This document shows, in pieces, positions 1 to 8,738 of a DNA stretch of 64,000 nt. The stretch comes from Pseudoxanthomonas sp. PXM03 (GTDB lineage Bacteria; Pseudomonadota; Gammaproteobacteria; Xanthomonadales; Xanthomonadaceae). The stretch spans positions 1,014,001 through 1,078,000 of the forward strand of contig NZ_JACVAU010000001.1 in NCBI RefSeq assembly GCF_014852005.1, written 5' to 3'. The translations under genes and the position numbers were made by a program. Numbering within the stretch: the stretch's first letter is position 1; each line of letters opens with the position of its first letter. The notes beneath the pieces are model-generated. The model made no database searches and was not told the DNA's origin. It was given only the letters and a program-made list of their open reading frames with translations.

Positions 1-296
1 ATGCGTGCGACGCGGACGGCACCGGCTTCATCAACGCACTGGACGCCTTCACTGGCACCAGTGCGGGTGGGTCCTACTTCGACCTGGACGGAGACGGCCA
101 TACGGACGATGCCGCCGTGGGTGGAGACAATCTGCCCGTGGGTTCTGTGAACGTGGGCATCGGCATGCCGACATTGCCCAACCTGCTGCGTGGACTGATT
201 GTGGTGGGCGGCACGGGTGGTGGTGATCTGCGATCTCCGCGGACCAGCACTCCGCGCTGGGACCGTGCATCTTGGCGAGAGATCAGGAGAGACTGA
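1..296 (+). CDS. pilY1: PilY1 type IV pilus tip/biogenesis protein, C-terminal fragment
   Basis: The frame beginning at base 3 is open through the left edge and stops at 294-296, so only about 97 C-terminal residues are present. It carries an acidic loop, FDLDGDGHTDD, of the calcium-binding type found in PilY1, then GMPTLPNLLRGLIVVGGTGG and a final WREIRRD, which resemble the ends of xanthomonad PilY1 proteins. PilY1 sits at the pilus tip and controls calcium-dependent extension, retraction and surface sensing. It lies 4 bases before pilE, the usual end of the minor pilin operon (fimT-pilV-pilW-pilX-pilY1-pilE). The identification is from remembered family features. Confidence 0.8.
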   Translation, partial: ACDADGTGFINALDAFTGTSAGGSYFDLDGDGHTDDAAVGGDNLPVGSVNVGIGMPTLPNLLRGLIVVGGTGGGDLRSPRTSTPRWDRASWREIRRD

Positions 297-300
297 CGTA

Positions 301-708
301 ATGATTACTTTCAAGAGCGGCGCGTCGCGTGGCGGCGCCCAGGGCTTCTCCCTGATCGAGTTGATGATTGTGGTCGCGATCATGGCGATCATCGCCTCGA
401 TCGCGTTGCCAAGCTACAACGAACATCTTCGCAAGAGCCGGCGTGCGGCAGGTACGGCTTGCCTGCTTCAGGCTGCGCAGCAGATGGAGCGTCTTTACAC
501 CACAGAGCTGTCCTATGAGGATGCGCCCGCTGCATTCGCATGCGATGGCGATACTGCGGATTTCTACACTGTCGTTCCTGCAGCCGCCGCAGCAAGGACC
601 TACACATTGAGTGCCACGCCCATTGGCAGACAGTCGGGTGACAGCTGCGGCACGCTGACGCTTACTCAAGCTGGCGTCAGGACGCCCGACACGGCGGGTT
701 GCTGGTAG
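301..708 (+). CDS. pilE: Type IV prepilin PilE-like minor pilin
   Basis: This 135-residue protein has a classical class III prepilin leader: a short basic stretch ending in Gly, then FSLIELMIVVAIMAIIASIA, with Glu at mature position 5 and a hydrophobic assembly helix. The cleavage site for PilD is the Gly-Phe bond at about residue 15/16. Paired cysteines near the C-terminus (GDSCGTL and the terminal AGCW) would form the pilin disulphide loop. A strong ribosome site (AGGAGAG) lies 8 bases before the ATG. It follows pilY1 closely and is probably the last gene of the minor pilin operon. It could be called pilE or a generic minor pilin; family membership is secure. Confidence 0.9.
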   Translation: MITFKSGASRGGAQGFSLIELMIVVAIMAIIASIALPSYNEHLRKSRRAAGTACLLQAAQQMERLYTTELSYEDAPAAFACDGDTADFYTVVPAAAAARTYTLSATPIGRQSGDSCGTLTLTQAGVRTPDTAGCW

Positions 709-789
709 AGCGACCGCGCGACGGGTAGCGCTTCACTGCCGCAGATGCGCGATCTCGCCTGATGATTGCGGTTGCGTAGCCCGCGAATG

Positions 790-822
790 AAAAAAGCCGC
801 ATCCATGATGCGGCTTTTTTTT
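790..822. terminator. Bidirectional intrinsic terminator between pilE and tRNA-Asn
   Basis: A perfect 8-bp stem (GCCGCATC/GATGCGGC) with a 3-base loop is flanked by an A-run on the left and a T-run on the right. It can end pilE transcription on the plus strand and tRNA-Asn transcription on the minus strand. Confidence 0.88.
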
Positions 823-827
823 GAATC

Positions 828-904
828 TGGCGCCCGAAGTTGGACTCGAACCAACGACCCCCTGATTAACAGTCAAGTGCTCTAACCGGCTGAGCTATTC
901 GGGC
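828..904 (-). tRNA. tRNA-Asn (anticodon GTT), CCA encoded
   Basis: The reverse complement folds as a complete tRNA. The acceptor stem is GCCCGAA/TTCGGGC, the T-loop is GGTTCGAGTCC, the anticodon loop holds GTT, and CCA is encoded at 828-830. It ends six bases from the bidirectional terminator. No integrase gene or repeated tRNA end is seen nearby, so there is no sign of use as an integration site here. Confidence 0.97.
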
Positions 905-985
905 GGGGCGCGTATTGTAGCCAGCCGCCGGGGCGGGAACAAGCCTCCCGCGGGTCGCGTGGTCGCGCCAGCCAGTATCGGGGCT

Positions 986-1552
986 TCAGCACGGCGTGTT
1001 CATGTCCCCGCGGACAGTGCGGGCTCGGCCGGTGCTGTTCACGACCACGCTCCCGGCCACCACGCCGTCATGGCAGATGCGGACGGTGAGATTGGTGCCG
1101 TAGCTCAGCCCCGAGGACTGGTAGCGCAGGAATCGGCGGCCGTTGCTGGACACGATCCGTATTCTCGGGTCCGAAGGCGCGGCGTCGTTCCGGTAGATGT
1201 CGATTTCTTCGTCGGGTTGGCGATTGCCGTCCGGATCTCGGAAGGCCAACCAGTGATCGCTCCAGTCGCTGTCCTGGCGGCATCGACCATTGCCGGCACT
1301 GGGGCAGACCACGACCGGCACGTCCTGGACGATCGCGGCCATCCGCGCTGAAGCGAAATGCGAAGTCAGCAGGTGCATGGTCGCGGTCGCCTGCTGGCGC
1401 ACCCGGAATCGCTGGAACGATGGCAAACCGATGGCGACCAGCATCGTGAGAACTGCGAGACAGACCGACAGCTCGACCAGGGTGAATCCTGTCCTGCCGG
1501 TTCTCTTGCCCGTGCGGGCCCCGTTTCCGGGAGATGAGGGCATCCATGCCAT
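986..1552 (-). CDS. GspH/FimT family pseudopilin
   Basis: This 188-residue protein has a prepilin-type leader, [20 protein letters not shown], with the +5 Glu, followed by a C-terminal globular domain typical of GspH/FimT. Two cysteine pairs are visible ([12 protein letters not shown] and the region RICHDG to the terminal NTPC). The start at 1552 is chosen because AAGGAG lies 6 bases upstream; a longer reading from 1591 lacks this. FimT-like proteins act as minor pilins that prime pilus assembly, and some bind DNA for uptake. It faces the pilus genes from the opposite strand across tRNA-Asn, so it is a separate transcription unit. Confidence 0.87.
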   Translation of the reverse strand: MAWMPSSPGNGARTGKRTGRTGFTLVELSVCLAVLTMLVAIGLPSFQRFRVRQQATATMHLLTSHFASARMAAIVQDVPVVVCPSAGNGRCRQDSDWSDHWLAFRDPDGNRQPDEEIDIYRNDAAPSDPRIRIVSSNGRRFLRYQSSGLSYGTNLTVRICHDGVVAGSVVVNSTGRARTVRGDMNTPC

Positions 1553-1705
1553 CAGAGACTCCTTGTCCGAATTGACGGCTACCACAGTCATCCGCCGGGC
1601 GGAGACGCGCCATCAGGGCAGTCCCTGTCCGCGTGTAGGAAATGGCTGCAGGGGCTGTCACGCCTGCGCGGCTATACTCAATGGTTGGCTCCCGGGCGGC
1701 GTGCG

Positions 1706-3724
1706 ATGACTGATCGTTTCCAGCTTGTTTCCCCGTATTCCCCTGCCGGCGACCAGCCACAGGCTATCGAGAGGCTCGTGCAGAATTTCGAGGCGGGATT
1801 GGCGAAGCAGACCCTGCTGGGCGTCACGGGTTCAGGCAAGACGTACACCATCGCCAACGTGGTCCAGCAGGTGCAGAAGCCGACACTGGTGATGGCGCCC
1901 AACAAGACCTTGGCCGCGCAGCTGTATGGCGAGTTCAAGGCGTTTTTCCCGCACAACGCGGTGGAGTACTTCGTCAGCTATTACGACTACTACCAGCCGG
2001 AAGCCTATGTCCCGGCCAGCGACACCTTCATCGAGAAGGACAGCTCGATCAACGAGCACATCGAACAGATGCGGCTGGCGGCAACCAAGACGCTGCTTTC
2101 GCGACCGGACGCGCTGGTGGTGGCGACCGTGTCCGCGATCTACGGCCTGGGTGCGCCGGAGGACTACCTGTCGTTGCGGCTGATCCTGTCGCTGGGCGAA
2201 CGCATCGACCAGCGCGAGCTGATCCGTCACCTGACCCAGCTGCAGTACACCCGCAACGAGTACGAGCTGCAGCGCGGCACGTTCCGCGTACGCGGGGAGG
2301 TGATCGATGTGCATCCGGCGGAAAGCGACATGGAAGCACTCCGCATCGAACTGTTCGATGGCGAGGTCGAAGGGCTGACCCTGTTCGATCCGCTCACCGG
2401 CGAAACCATGCGCAAGCTGCAGCGCTACACCGTGTATCCGAAAACCCACTATGCGACCACGCGCGAACGCGTGCTGGCAGCCGTCGATACCATCAAGGTC
2501 GAGTTGAAGGACCGCCTGGAGCAGCTCTACGCGCAGAACAAGCTGGTCGAAGCCCAGCGGCTCGCCCAGCGTACGCAGTTCGACGTGGAGATGATGGCGG
2601 AGGTCGGTTTCTGTTCGGGCATCGAGAACTACTCGCGCCACCTGACTGGCAAGGCCCCGGGCGAGCCGCCGCCCACGCTGTTCGACTACCTGCCGGCCGA
2701 CGCGCTGCTGGTGATCGACGAATCGCACGTGACCATCCCGCAGATCGGCGCCATGTACAAGGGCGACCGTTCGCGCAAGGAAACGCTGGTGGAGTTCGGC
2801 TTCCGCCTGCCGTCGGCGCTGGACAACCGGCCGCTGCGTTTCGAAGAGTGGGAAGCGCGTTCGCCACGCAGCATCTATGTCTCCGCGACACCCGGGCCCT
2901 ACGAGTTGCGGGAGTCCAACGGCGAGATCGTCGAACTGGTGGTGCGCCCGACCGGCCTGATCGATCCGGAGGTGGAGATCCGCCCGGTCGGCACGCAGGT
3001 GGACGATCTGCTGTCCCAGATCAATGAACGCGTGTCGTGGGGCGACCGCGTGCTGGTGACCACGCTGACCAAGCGCATGGCCGAAAACCTGACCGAATAT
3101 CTGGGCGACCACGGCATCAAGGTGCGCTACCTGCATTCGGACGTGGACACGGTGGAGCGCGTGGAGATCATCCGCGACCTGCGCCTGGGCAAGTTCGATG
3201 TGCTGGTCGGCATCAACCTGCTGCGCGAAGGCCTGGATATGCCGGAGGTGTCGCTGGTCGCGATCCTGGACGCGGACAAGGAGGGCTTCCTGCGTTCCAC
3301 CGGTTCGCTGATCCAGACCATCGGCCGGGCCGCCCGCAACCTGCGCGGCAAGGCGATCCTGTACGCGGACCGCATGACCCGGTCCATGCAGGCCGCCATC
3401 GACGAAACCGGCCGGCGCCGCGAGAAACAGGTGGAATACAACCTGGAACACGGCATCACGCCCAAGTCGGTGGCGCGGCCGATCGTGGATATCCTGGAAG
3501 GGGCGCGCAGCGAGGGGGCCGAGACCAAGGGCGGCCGGGGCAAGGCGCGTCGGGTGGCGGAGGAGCCTGCCGACTACGGCCCCCTGGATCCTGCACAGGC
3601 GCTGGCCAAGATCAAGGCGCTGGAGCAGCAGATGTACCAGCACGCCCGCGACCTGGAGTTCGAGGATGCCGCGCGCCTGCGCGACAAGATCCGGCGACTG
3701 AAGGAGGCCAGCCTCGGCGCCTGA
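1706..3724 (+). CDS. uvrB: Excinuclease ABC subunit B (UvrB)
   Basis: UvrB is the damage-verifying helicase-like subunit of nucleotide excision repair; it receives DNA from UvrA and recruits UvrC. The 672-residue length matches E. coli (673). Walker A is GVTGSGKT at 39-46. The beta-hairpin that inserts between strands is the Tyr-rich [16 protein letters not shown] at about residues 92-107. The helicase motif [16 protein letters not shown] and a C-terminal UVR motif (about 630-672) are present. The start at 1706 gives [20 protein letters not shown], aligning with other UvrB N-termini; an upstream in-frame TTG at 1685 is less likely. A TATACT hexamer lies at 1673-1678, but no convincing -35 or LexA operator was seen. 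Confidence 0.98.
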   Translation: MTDRFQLVSPYSPAGDQPQAIERLVQNFEAGLAKQTLLGVTGSGKTYTIANVVQQVQKPTLVMAPNKTLAAQLYGEFKAFFPHNAVEYFVSYYDYYQPEAYVPASDTFIEKDSSINEHIEQMRLAATKTLLSRPDALVVATVSAIYGLGAPEDYLSLRLILSLGERIDQRELIRHLTQLQYTRNEYELQRGTFRVRGEVIDVHPAESDMEALRIELFDGEVEGLTLFDPLTGETMRKLQRYTVYPKTHYATTRERVLAAVDTIKVELKDRLEQLYAQNKLVEAQRLAQRTQFDVEMMAEVGFCSGIENYSRHLTGKAPGEPPPTLFDYLPADALLVIDESHVTIPQIGAMYKGDRSRKETLVEFGFRLPSALDNRPLRFEEWEARSPRSIYVSATPGPYELRESNGEIVELVVRPTGLIDPEVEIRPVGTQVDDLLSQINERVSWGDRVLVTTLTKRMAENLTEYLGDHGIKVRYLHSDVDTVERVEIIRDLRLGKFDVLVGINLLREGLDMPEVSLVAILDADKEGFLRSTGSLIQTIGRAARNLRGKAILYADRMTRSMQAAIDETGRRREKQVEYNLEHGITPKSVARPIVDILEGARSEGAETKGGRGKARRVAEEPADYGPLDPAQALAKIKALEQQMYQHARDLEFEDAARLRDKIRRLKEASLGA

Positions 3725-3744
3725 GCCGTCCGTGCACGGCCTGG

Positions 3745-3774
3745 TTGTCGGCGACCCCGCTTCCGGGCTAGAAT
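3745..3774 (+). promoter_or_regulatory. Predicted sigma-70 promoter of tRNA-Val
   Basis: TTGTCG (3745-3750) and TAGAAT (3769-3774) are separated by 18 bases. Transcription would start near 3781, about 18 bases before the tRNA. With no other clear promoter before thrS, it could also feed the thrS leader. Confidence 0.6.
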
Positions 3775-3798
3775 TCGCGCCCCTGCAAAGGGCAGACC

Positions 3799-3873
3799 GG
3801 GCGGTTAGCTCAGCGGTAGAGCACTACCTTGACATGGTAGGGGTCACAGGTTCGAACCCTGTACCGCCCACCA
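3799..3873 (+). tRNA. tRNA-Val (anticodon GAC), CCA encoded
   Basis: The acceptor stem is GGGCGGT/ACCGCCC, the discriminator is A, CCA is at 3871-3873, the anticodon loop TTGACAT carries GAC at 3831-3833, and the T-arm has GGTTCGAACCC. It lies between uvrB and thrS. The encoded CCA doubles as the base of a downstream 7-bp hairpin (3871-3889), which could act in 3' processing or weak termination. Confidence 0.97.
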
Positions 3874-3959
3874 CGCTTCCACAGCGTGGCATCGTTTCCC
3901 TTTGACGCCATCCGCAGCATCACGAGGTGGCCCGCGGAAACGCCGGCCGAGCGTGCGAC

Positions 3960-3980
3960 ATGAGCACTACCACCGCCTGA
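3960..3980 (+). CDS. Putative thrS leader peptide (MSTTTA)
   Basis: A six-codon ORF reads ATG AGC ACT ACC ACC GCC TGA: three consecutive threonine codons in a tiny peptide placed 115 bases before thrS. It is followed by two mutually exclusive RNA structures, the second an intrinsic terminator. That is the layout of ribosome-mediated attenuators: stalling at Thr codons when charged tRNA-Thr is scarce would favour the antiterminator and thrS expression. The ribosome site is weak (GAG about 9 bases upstream). The function is inference; the codons and hairpins are read directly. Confidence 0.6.
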   Translation: MSTTTA

Positions 3981-3990
3981 ACCTGGTACT

Positions 3991-4034
3991 GCCCGAGGCT
4001 CTGCATCCCGTAGGCGCCCTCGTGGCGCTTTTTT
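3991..4034 (+). terminator. thrS attenuator: antiterminator/terminator pair
   Basis: The terminator is GCGCC (4014-4018), loop CTCGT, GGCGC (4024-4028), then six T residues (4029-4034). The competing antiterminator pairs GCCCGAGG (3991-3998) with CCTCGTGGC (4018-4026): eight base pairs with one bulged T, consuming parts of the loop and both terminator arms. A ribosome stalled on the Thr codons at 3966-3974 would leave 3991 onward free to form the antiterminator. A ribosome at the stop codon would mask it and let the terminator fold. Confidence 0.65.
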
Positions 4035-4095
4035 CATGCCCGTACACGCCCGGACGCCATCGCGCCGGCGTCACCCAGACCGAGTCCACGCTCCG

Positions 4096-6000
4096 ATGAT
4101 CACGATCACGCTCCCCGACGGCAGCCGCCGCGAGTTCGAGAACCCCGTTTCCGTCATGCAAGTGGCCCAGTCCATCGGCGCGGGCCTGGCCAAGGCCACC
4201 CTGGCAGGTGCGGTGGACGGGAAGCTGGTGGACGCCAGCGACGTCATCGACCACGACGCCAGCCTGCGCATCATCACGCCGAAGGACGATGAAGGCCTGG
4301 AGATCATCCGCCACTCCTGCGCCCACCTGGTCGGCCATGCGGTGAAACAGCTCTATCCCGATGTGAAGATGGTCATCGGCCCCGTGATCGCCGAGGGCTT
4401 CTACTACGACATCTACAGCGAACGCCCGTTCACGCCGGACGACCTGGCGGCGGTCGAGCAGCGCATGCAGGAACTGATCGCGCAGGACTACGACGTCATC
4501 AAGAAGATGACGCCGCGCGCCGAGGCGATCGAGGTCTTCAAGGCCCGCGGCGAGGACTACAAGCTGCGCTTGATCGACGACATGCCCGACGAAACCGCGA
4601 TGGGCCTGTACTACCACCAGGAATACGTGGACATGTGCCGCGGACCGCACGTGCCCAACACGCGCTTCCTGAAGGCGTTCAAACTGACCCGCATCTCCGG
4701 CGCCTACTGGCGCGGCGACGCCAAGAACGAGCAGCTGCAGCGCATCTACGGCACGGCGTGGGCCGACAAGAAGCAGCTGGAAGCCTATATCCAGCGCATC
4801 GAGGAAGCCGAGAAGCGCGACCACCGCAAGATCGGCAAGCAGCAGGAGCTGTTCCACCTGCAGGAGGAGGCGCCAGGCCTGGTGTTCTGGCACCCCAAGG
4901 GCTGGGCCATCTGGCAGGTGGTCGAGCAGTACATGCGCAAGGTCTACCGCGACAGCGGGTACCAGGAAGTGCGCTGCCCGCAGATCCTCGATGTCGCCCT
5001 GTGGAAGAAGTCCGGCCACTGGGACAACTACAAGGAAAACATGTTCTTCAGCGAGTCGGAGAACCGCACCTATGCGGTCAAGCCAATGAACTGCCCGGGC
5101 CACGTGCAGGTGTTCAACCAGGGCCTGCACAGCTACCGCGACCTGCCGATCCGCTACGGCGAATTCGGCGCCTGCCACCGCAACGAGCCGTCGGGCGCGC
5201 TGCACGGCATCCTGCGCGTGCGCGGCTTCACCCAGGACGATGGCCACATCTTCTGCACGGAAGACCAGATCGAGGCCGAGGTGACGGCGTTCCACCAGCA
5301 GGCGCTGAAGGTCTATGCGGACTTCGGCTTCGAGGACATCCAGATCAAGATCGCCTTGCGTCCCGAATCACGCCTGGGCGACGACGCTACCTGGGACAAG
5401 GCCGAGACCGCCCTCCGTGCCGCCCTGCGCAGCTGTGGGGTGGAATGGCAGGAACTGCCGGGCGAGGGCGCCTTCTATGGCCCGAAGATCGAGTACCACC
5501 TGAAGGACGCCATCGGCCGCACCTGGCAGCTGGGCACGATGCAGGTCGACTTCATGATGCCGGGACGCCTGGGGGCCGAGTACGTGGACGAGAACAGCCA
5601 GCGCCAGCAGCCGGTCATGCTCCACCGGGCCATCGTGGGCTCCATGGAGCGGTTCATCGGCATCCTGATCGAGCACCATGCTGGTGCATTCCCGTCCTGG
5701 CTGGCGCCCCAGCAGGCCGTGGTGATGAATATCACCGATGCCCAGGCCGATTATGTGGCCGATGTCCGGAAAACCCTTTCAAATCAAGGGTTCCGGGTGG
5801 CGGCCGATTTGCGGAACGAGAAGATCGGCTATAAGATTCGCGAGCACACGCTGCAGCGGGTGCCGTACCTGCTGGTGGTCGGAGACCGCGAGAAGGAAAA
5901 TGGCGCCATCGCCGTGCGTACGCGTTCCGGGGAAGATCTGGGCACGATGTCCGTCGCCGCCTTCGCCGAACGTTTGCGGAACGAGCACGCTACGCAATAA
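4096..6000 (+). CDS. thrS: Threonyl-tRNA synthetase
   Basis: It charges tRNA-Thr with threonine. At 634 residues it is full length (E. coli 642). An N-terminal TGS domain begins [20 protein letters not shown]. The editing domain has the [11 protein letters not shown] metal and catalytic histidine motif. The class II core has [10 protein letters not shown], motif 2 ([18 protein letters not shown]) and motif 3 ([13 protein letters not shown]), and the C-terminal anticodon-binding domain ends the protein. The ATG at 4096 is chosen because it gives the TGS N-terminus; there is no strong ribosome site. It heads the thrS-infC-rpmI-rplT-pheST-ihfA block, and its leader carries an apparent threonine attenuator. 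Confidence 0.98.
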   Translation: MITITLPDGSRREFENPVSVMQVAQSIGAGLAKATLAGAVDGKLVDASDVIDHDASLRIITPKDDEGLEIIRHSCAHLVGHAVKQLYPDVKMVIGPVIAEGFYYDIYSERPFTPDDLAAVEQRMQELIAQDYDVIKKMTPRAEAIEVFKARGEDYKLRLIDDMPDETAMGLYYHQEYVDMCRGPHVPNTRFLKAFKLTRISGAYWRGDAKNEQLQRIYGTAWADKKQLEAYIQRIEEAEKRDHRKIGKQQELFHLQEEAPGLVFWHPKGWAIWQVVEQYMRKVYRDSGYQEVRCPQILDVALWKKSGHWDNYKENMFFSESENRTYAVKPMNCPGHVQVFNQGLHSYRDLPIRYGEFGACHRNEPSGALHGILRVRGFTQDDGHIFCTEDQIEAEVTAFHQQALKVYADFGFEDIQIKIALRPESRLGDDATWDKAETALRAALRSCGVEWQELPGEGAFYGPKIEYHLKDAIGRTWQLGTMQVDFMMPGRLGAEYVDENSQRQQPVMLHRAIVGSMERFIGILIEHHAGAFPSWLAPQQAVVMNITDAQADYVADVRKTLSNQGFRVAADLRNEKIGYKIREHTLQRVPYLLVVGDREKENGAIAVRTRSGEDLGTMSVAAFAERLRNEHATQ

Positions 6001-6050
6001 TTGGTTCCGGTCCTTCGCGGACCGGCGCACCCCTCCCTGGAGACCGCAAC

Positions 6051-6575
6051 ATCAGCATCCCTGACAACAAGCAAAACCGCAAAAACCACGAGATCCGCGT
6101 ACCGCGCGTGCGCGTAATCGGTTCGGACGGCGAAATGATCGGCGTGCTCACGCGCGACGAGGCGTTGGCCAAGGCGGAAGACGAAGGACTGGACCTCGTC
6201 GAGATCCAGCCCAACGCCGAGCCGCCTGTCTGCAAGATCATGGATTTCGGCAAGTTCAAGTTCGAAGCGCAGAAGAAGGCCAATGAGGCCAAGAAGAAGC
6301 AGAAGCAGGTCGAGATCAAGGAACTGAAGTTCCGCCCCGTCACCGACGAGGGCGACTACCAGATCAAGATGCGCAACATCCGCCGCTTCCTGGAAGAAGG
6401 CGACAAGGTCAAGGTCAACATCCGCTTCCGTGGCCGTGAGATGAGCCACCAGGAGCTGGGTCGCGAAATGGCCGCGCGCATCGAGGCCGAACTGGGCGAC
6501 GAGATCGTCATCGAATCCCGTCCGCGCCTCGAAGGTCGCCAGATGGTCATGATGATCGCCCCCAAGAAGAAATGA
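6051..6575 (+). CDS. infC: Translation initiation factor IF-3, ATC start codon
   Basis: IF-3 binds the 30S subunit, prevents premature 50S joining and proofreads start-codon choice. The 174-residue reading has the family motif [20 protein letters not shown], a lysine-rich linker helix ([16 protein letters not shown]) and a C-terminal domain ending [12 protein letters not shown]. No ATG fits the N-terminus. ATC at 6051 follows GGAG (6039-6042) by 8 bases and yields (M)[19 protein letters not shown], which matches xanthomonad IF-3 as remembered. Non-canonical AUU/AUC starts are typical of infC and underlie IF-3 autoregulation. A GTG at 6108 would delete the conserved N-terminus. Confidence 0.95.
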   Translation: MSIPDNKQNRKNHEIRVPRVRVIGSDGEMIGVLTRDEALAKAEDEGLDLVEIQPNAEPPVCKIMDFGKFKFEAQKKANEAKKKQKQVEIKELKFRPVTDEGDYQIKMRNIRRFLEEGDKVKVNIRFRGREMSHQELGREMAARIEAELGDEIVIESRPRLEGRQMVMMIAPKKK

Positions 6576-6605
6576 TGTCGGCGGCCTTGCCGCCGACGCC
6601 TGCCG

Positions 6606-6650
6606 TTCCCCTTGCCCCGCGTGCGGGGAGAGGGCAAAGGGTGAGGGGAA
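6606..6650. repeat. Intergenic palindromic repeat, family A (copy 1)
   Basis: Outer arms TTCCCC/GGGGAA enclose an inner CCCCGC-GT-GCGGGG hairpin followed by GAGAGGGCAAAGGGTGAGG. Related copies occur at 35713-35765, 35855-35901, 42853-42886 and 42977-43000. It resembles REP-type elements common between xanthomonad genes. Confidence 0.7.
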
Positions 6651-6676
6651 GGCGCCGTGAGGCGCCTTTCGCTTTT
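6651..6676 (+). terminator. Intrinsic terminator after infC
   Basis: A perfect 6-bp stem (GGCGCC, loop GTGA, GGCGCC) is followed by TTTCGCTTTT. It would separate thrS-infC transcripts from rpmI-rplT, which have their own promoter. Confidence 0.65.
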
Positions 6677-6709
6677 CCGTCTTCTGACTGCGGCGCTAAG
6701 TAGCCGTAT

Positions 6710-6738
6710 TTGCAAGAAAAAACCGCACCGGGCATAAT
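6710..6738 (+). promoter_or_regulatory. Predicted sigma-70 promoter of rpmI-rplT
   Basis: TTGCAA (6710-6715) and CATAAT (6733-6738) are separated by exactly 17 bases. Transcription would begin about 6745, leaving a leader of about 150 bases before rpmI. Confidence 0.75.
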
Positions 6739-6744
6739 ACGCGG

Positions 6745-6897
6745 CCCGGTACGCCGGGAGGCTGCTCGCAGCCGATGGACCCGTCGGAGGTTCCGTTCTG
6801 GAATCAACGACTTACAAGCCGATATGGGCAGGGATGGAAAGTGTGGTCGTCAGACTGCCGCCCCGATCAGTGACATAAACCCGTCAAGGACATAGCA
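6745..6897 (+). promoter_or_regulatory. Structured 5' leader of rpmI-rplT
   Basis: The long untranslated leader begins with stacked hairpins: CCCGG-TACG-CCGGG (6745-6758), then GGCTG-CTCG-CAGCC (6760-6773). In other bacteria ribosomal protein L20 represses its own operon by binding leader RNA, so this is a candidate L20 target. That role is inference. The Shine-Dalgarno AAGGA lies just before the rpmI start. Confidence 0.4.
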
Positions 6898-7095
6898 ATG
6901 CCCAAGATCAAGACCCACCGGGCGGCAGCGAAGCGTTTTCGCAAGACCGCATCCGGCAAGTTCAAGGCTGGCCACGCCAACCGCAGCCACATCCTCACCA
7001 AGAAAGCGACCAAGCGTAAGCGCGGCCTGCGTGCGACGAATATCATTCGCGCCGAGGACAGCGGCCGTTTGAACCGCATGCTTCCCTACCTCTGA
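6898..7095 (+). CDS. rpmI: 50S ribosomal protein L35
   Basis: This 65-residue, highly basic protein begins [20 protein letters not shown], the diagnostic L35 N-terminus, and has the expected length. It is a small component of the large ribosomal subunit. A good ribosome site (AAGGA) precedes the ATG, and rplT follows after 11 bases, so the two are cotranscribed from the promoter at 6710-6738. Confidence 0.98.
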   Translation: MPKIKTHRAAAKRFRKTASGKFKAGHANRSHILTKKATKRKRGLRATNIIRAEDSGRLNRMLPYL

Positions 7096-7106
7096 GGATT
7101 TGAGAC

Positions 7107-8652
<1,546 letters not shown>

Positions 8653-8704
8653 CGGGCTCGCGCCTACTGCGGTTCCGGCATCACGACACCTGATACATGA
8701 AGAC

Positions 8705-8722
8705 GGCGGGCCATGGCCCGCC
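8705..8722. repeat. Perfect 18-bp palindrome before pheT (half unit of family D)
   Basis: GGCGGGCCATGGCCCGCC is its own reverse complement and is followed by CTAC. It resembles one half of the larger GTAGGGTGGGCC repeat at 49561-49625. It sits 16 bases before the pheT start in the pheS-pheT spacer. Confidence 0.7.
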
Positions 8723-8738
8723 CTACGGATCACGAACG

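Noticed and set aside
1592..1705. LexA/SOS operator before uvrB
   Set aside because: I looked for the E. coli and xanthomonad LexA palindromes and saw none; only a TATACT hexamer is present.
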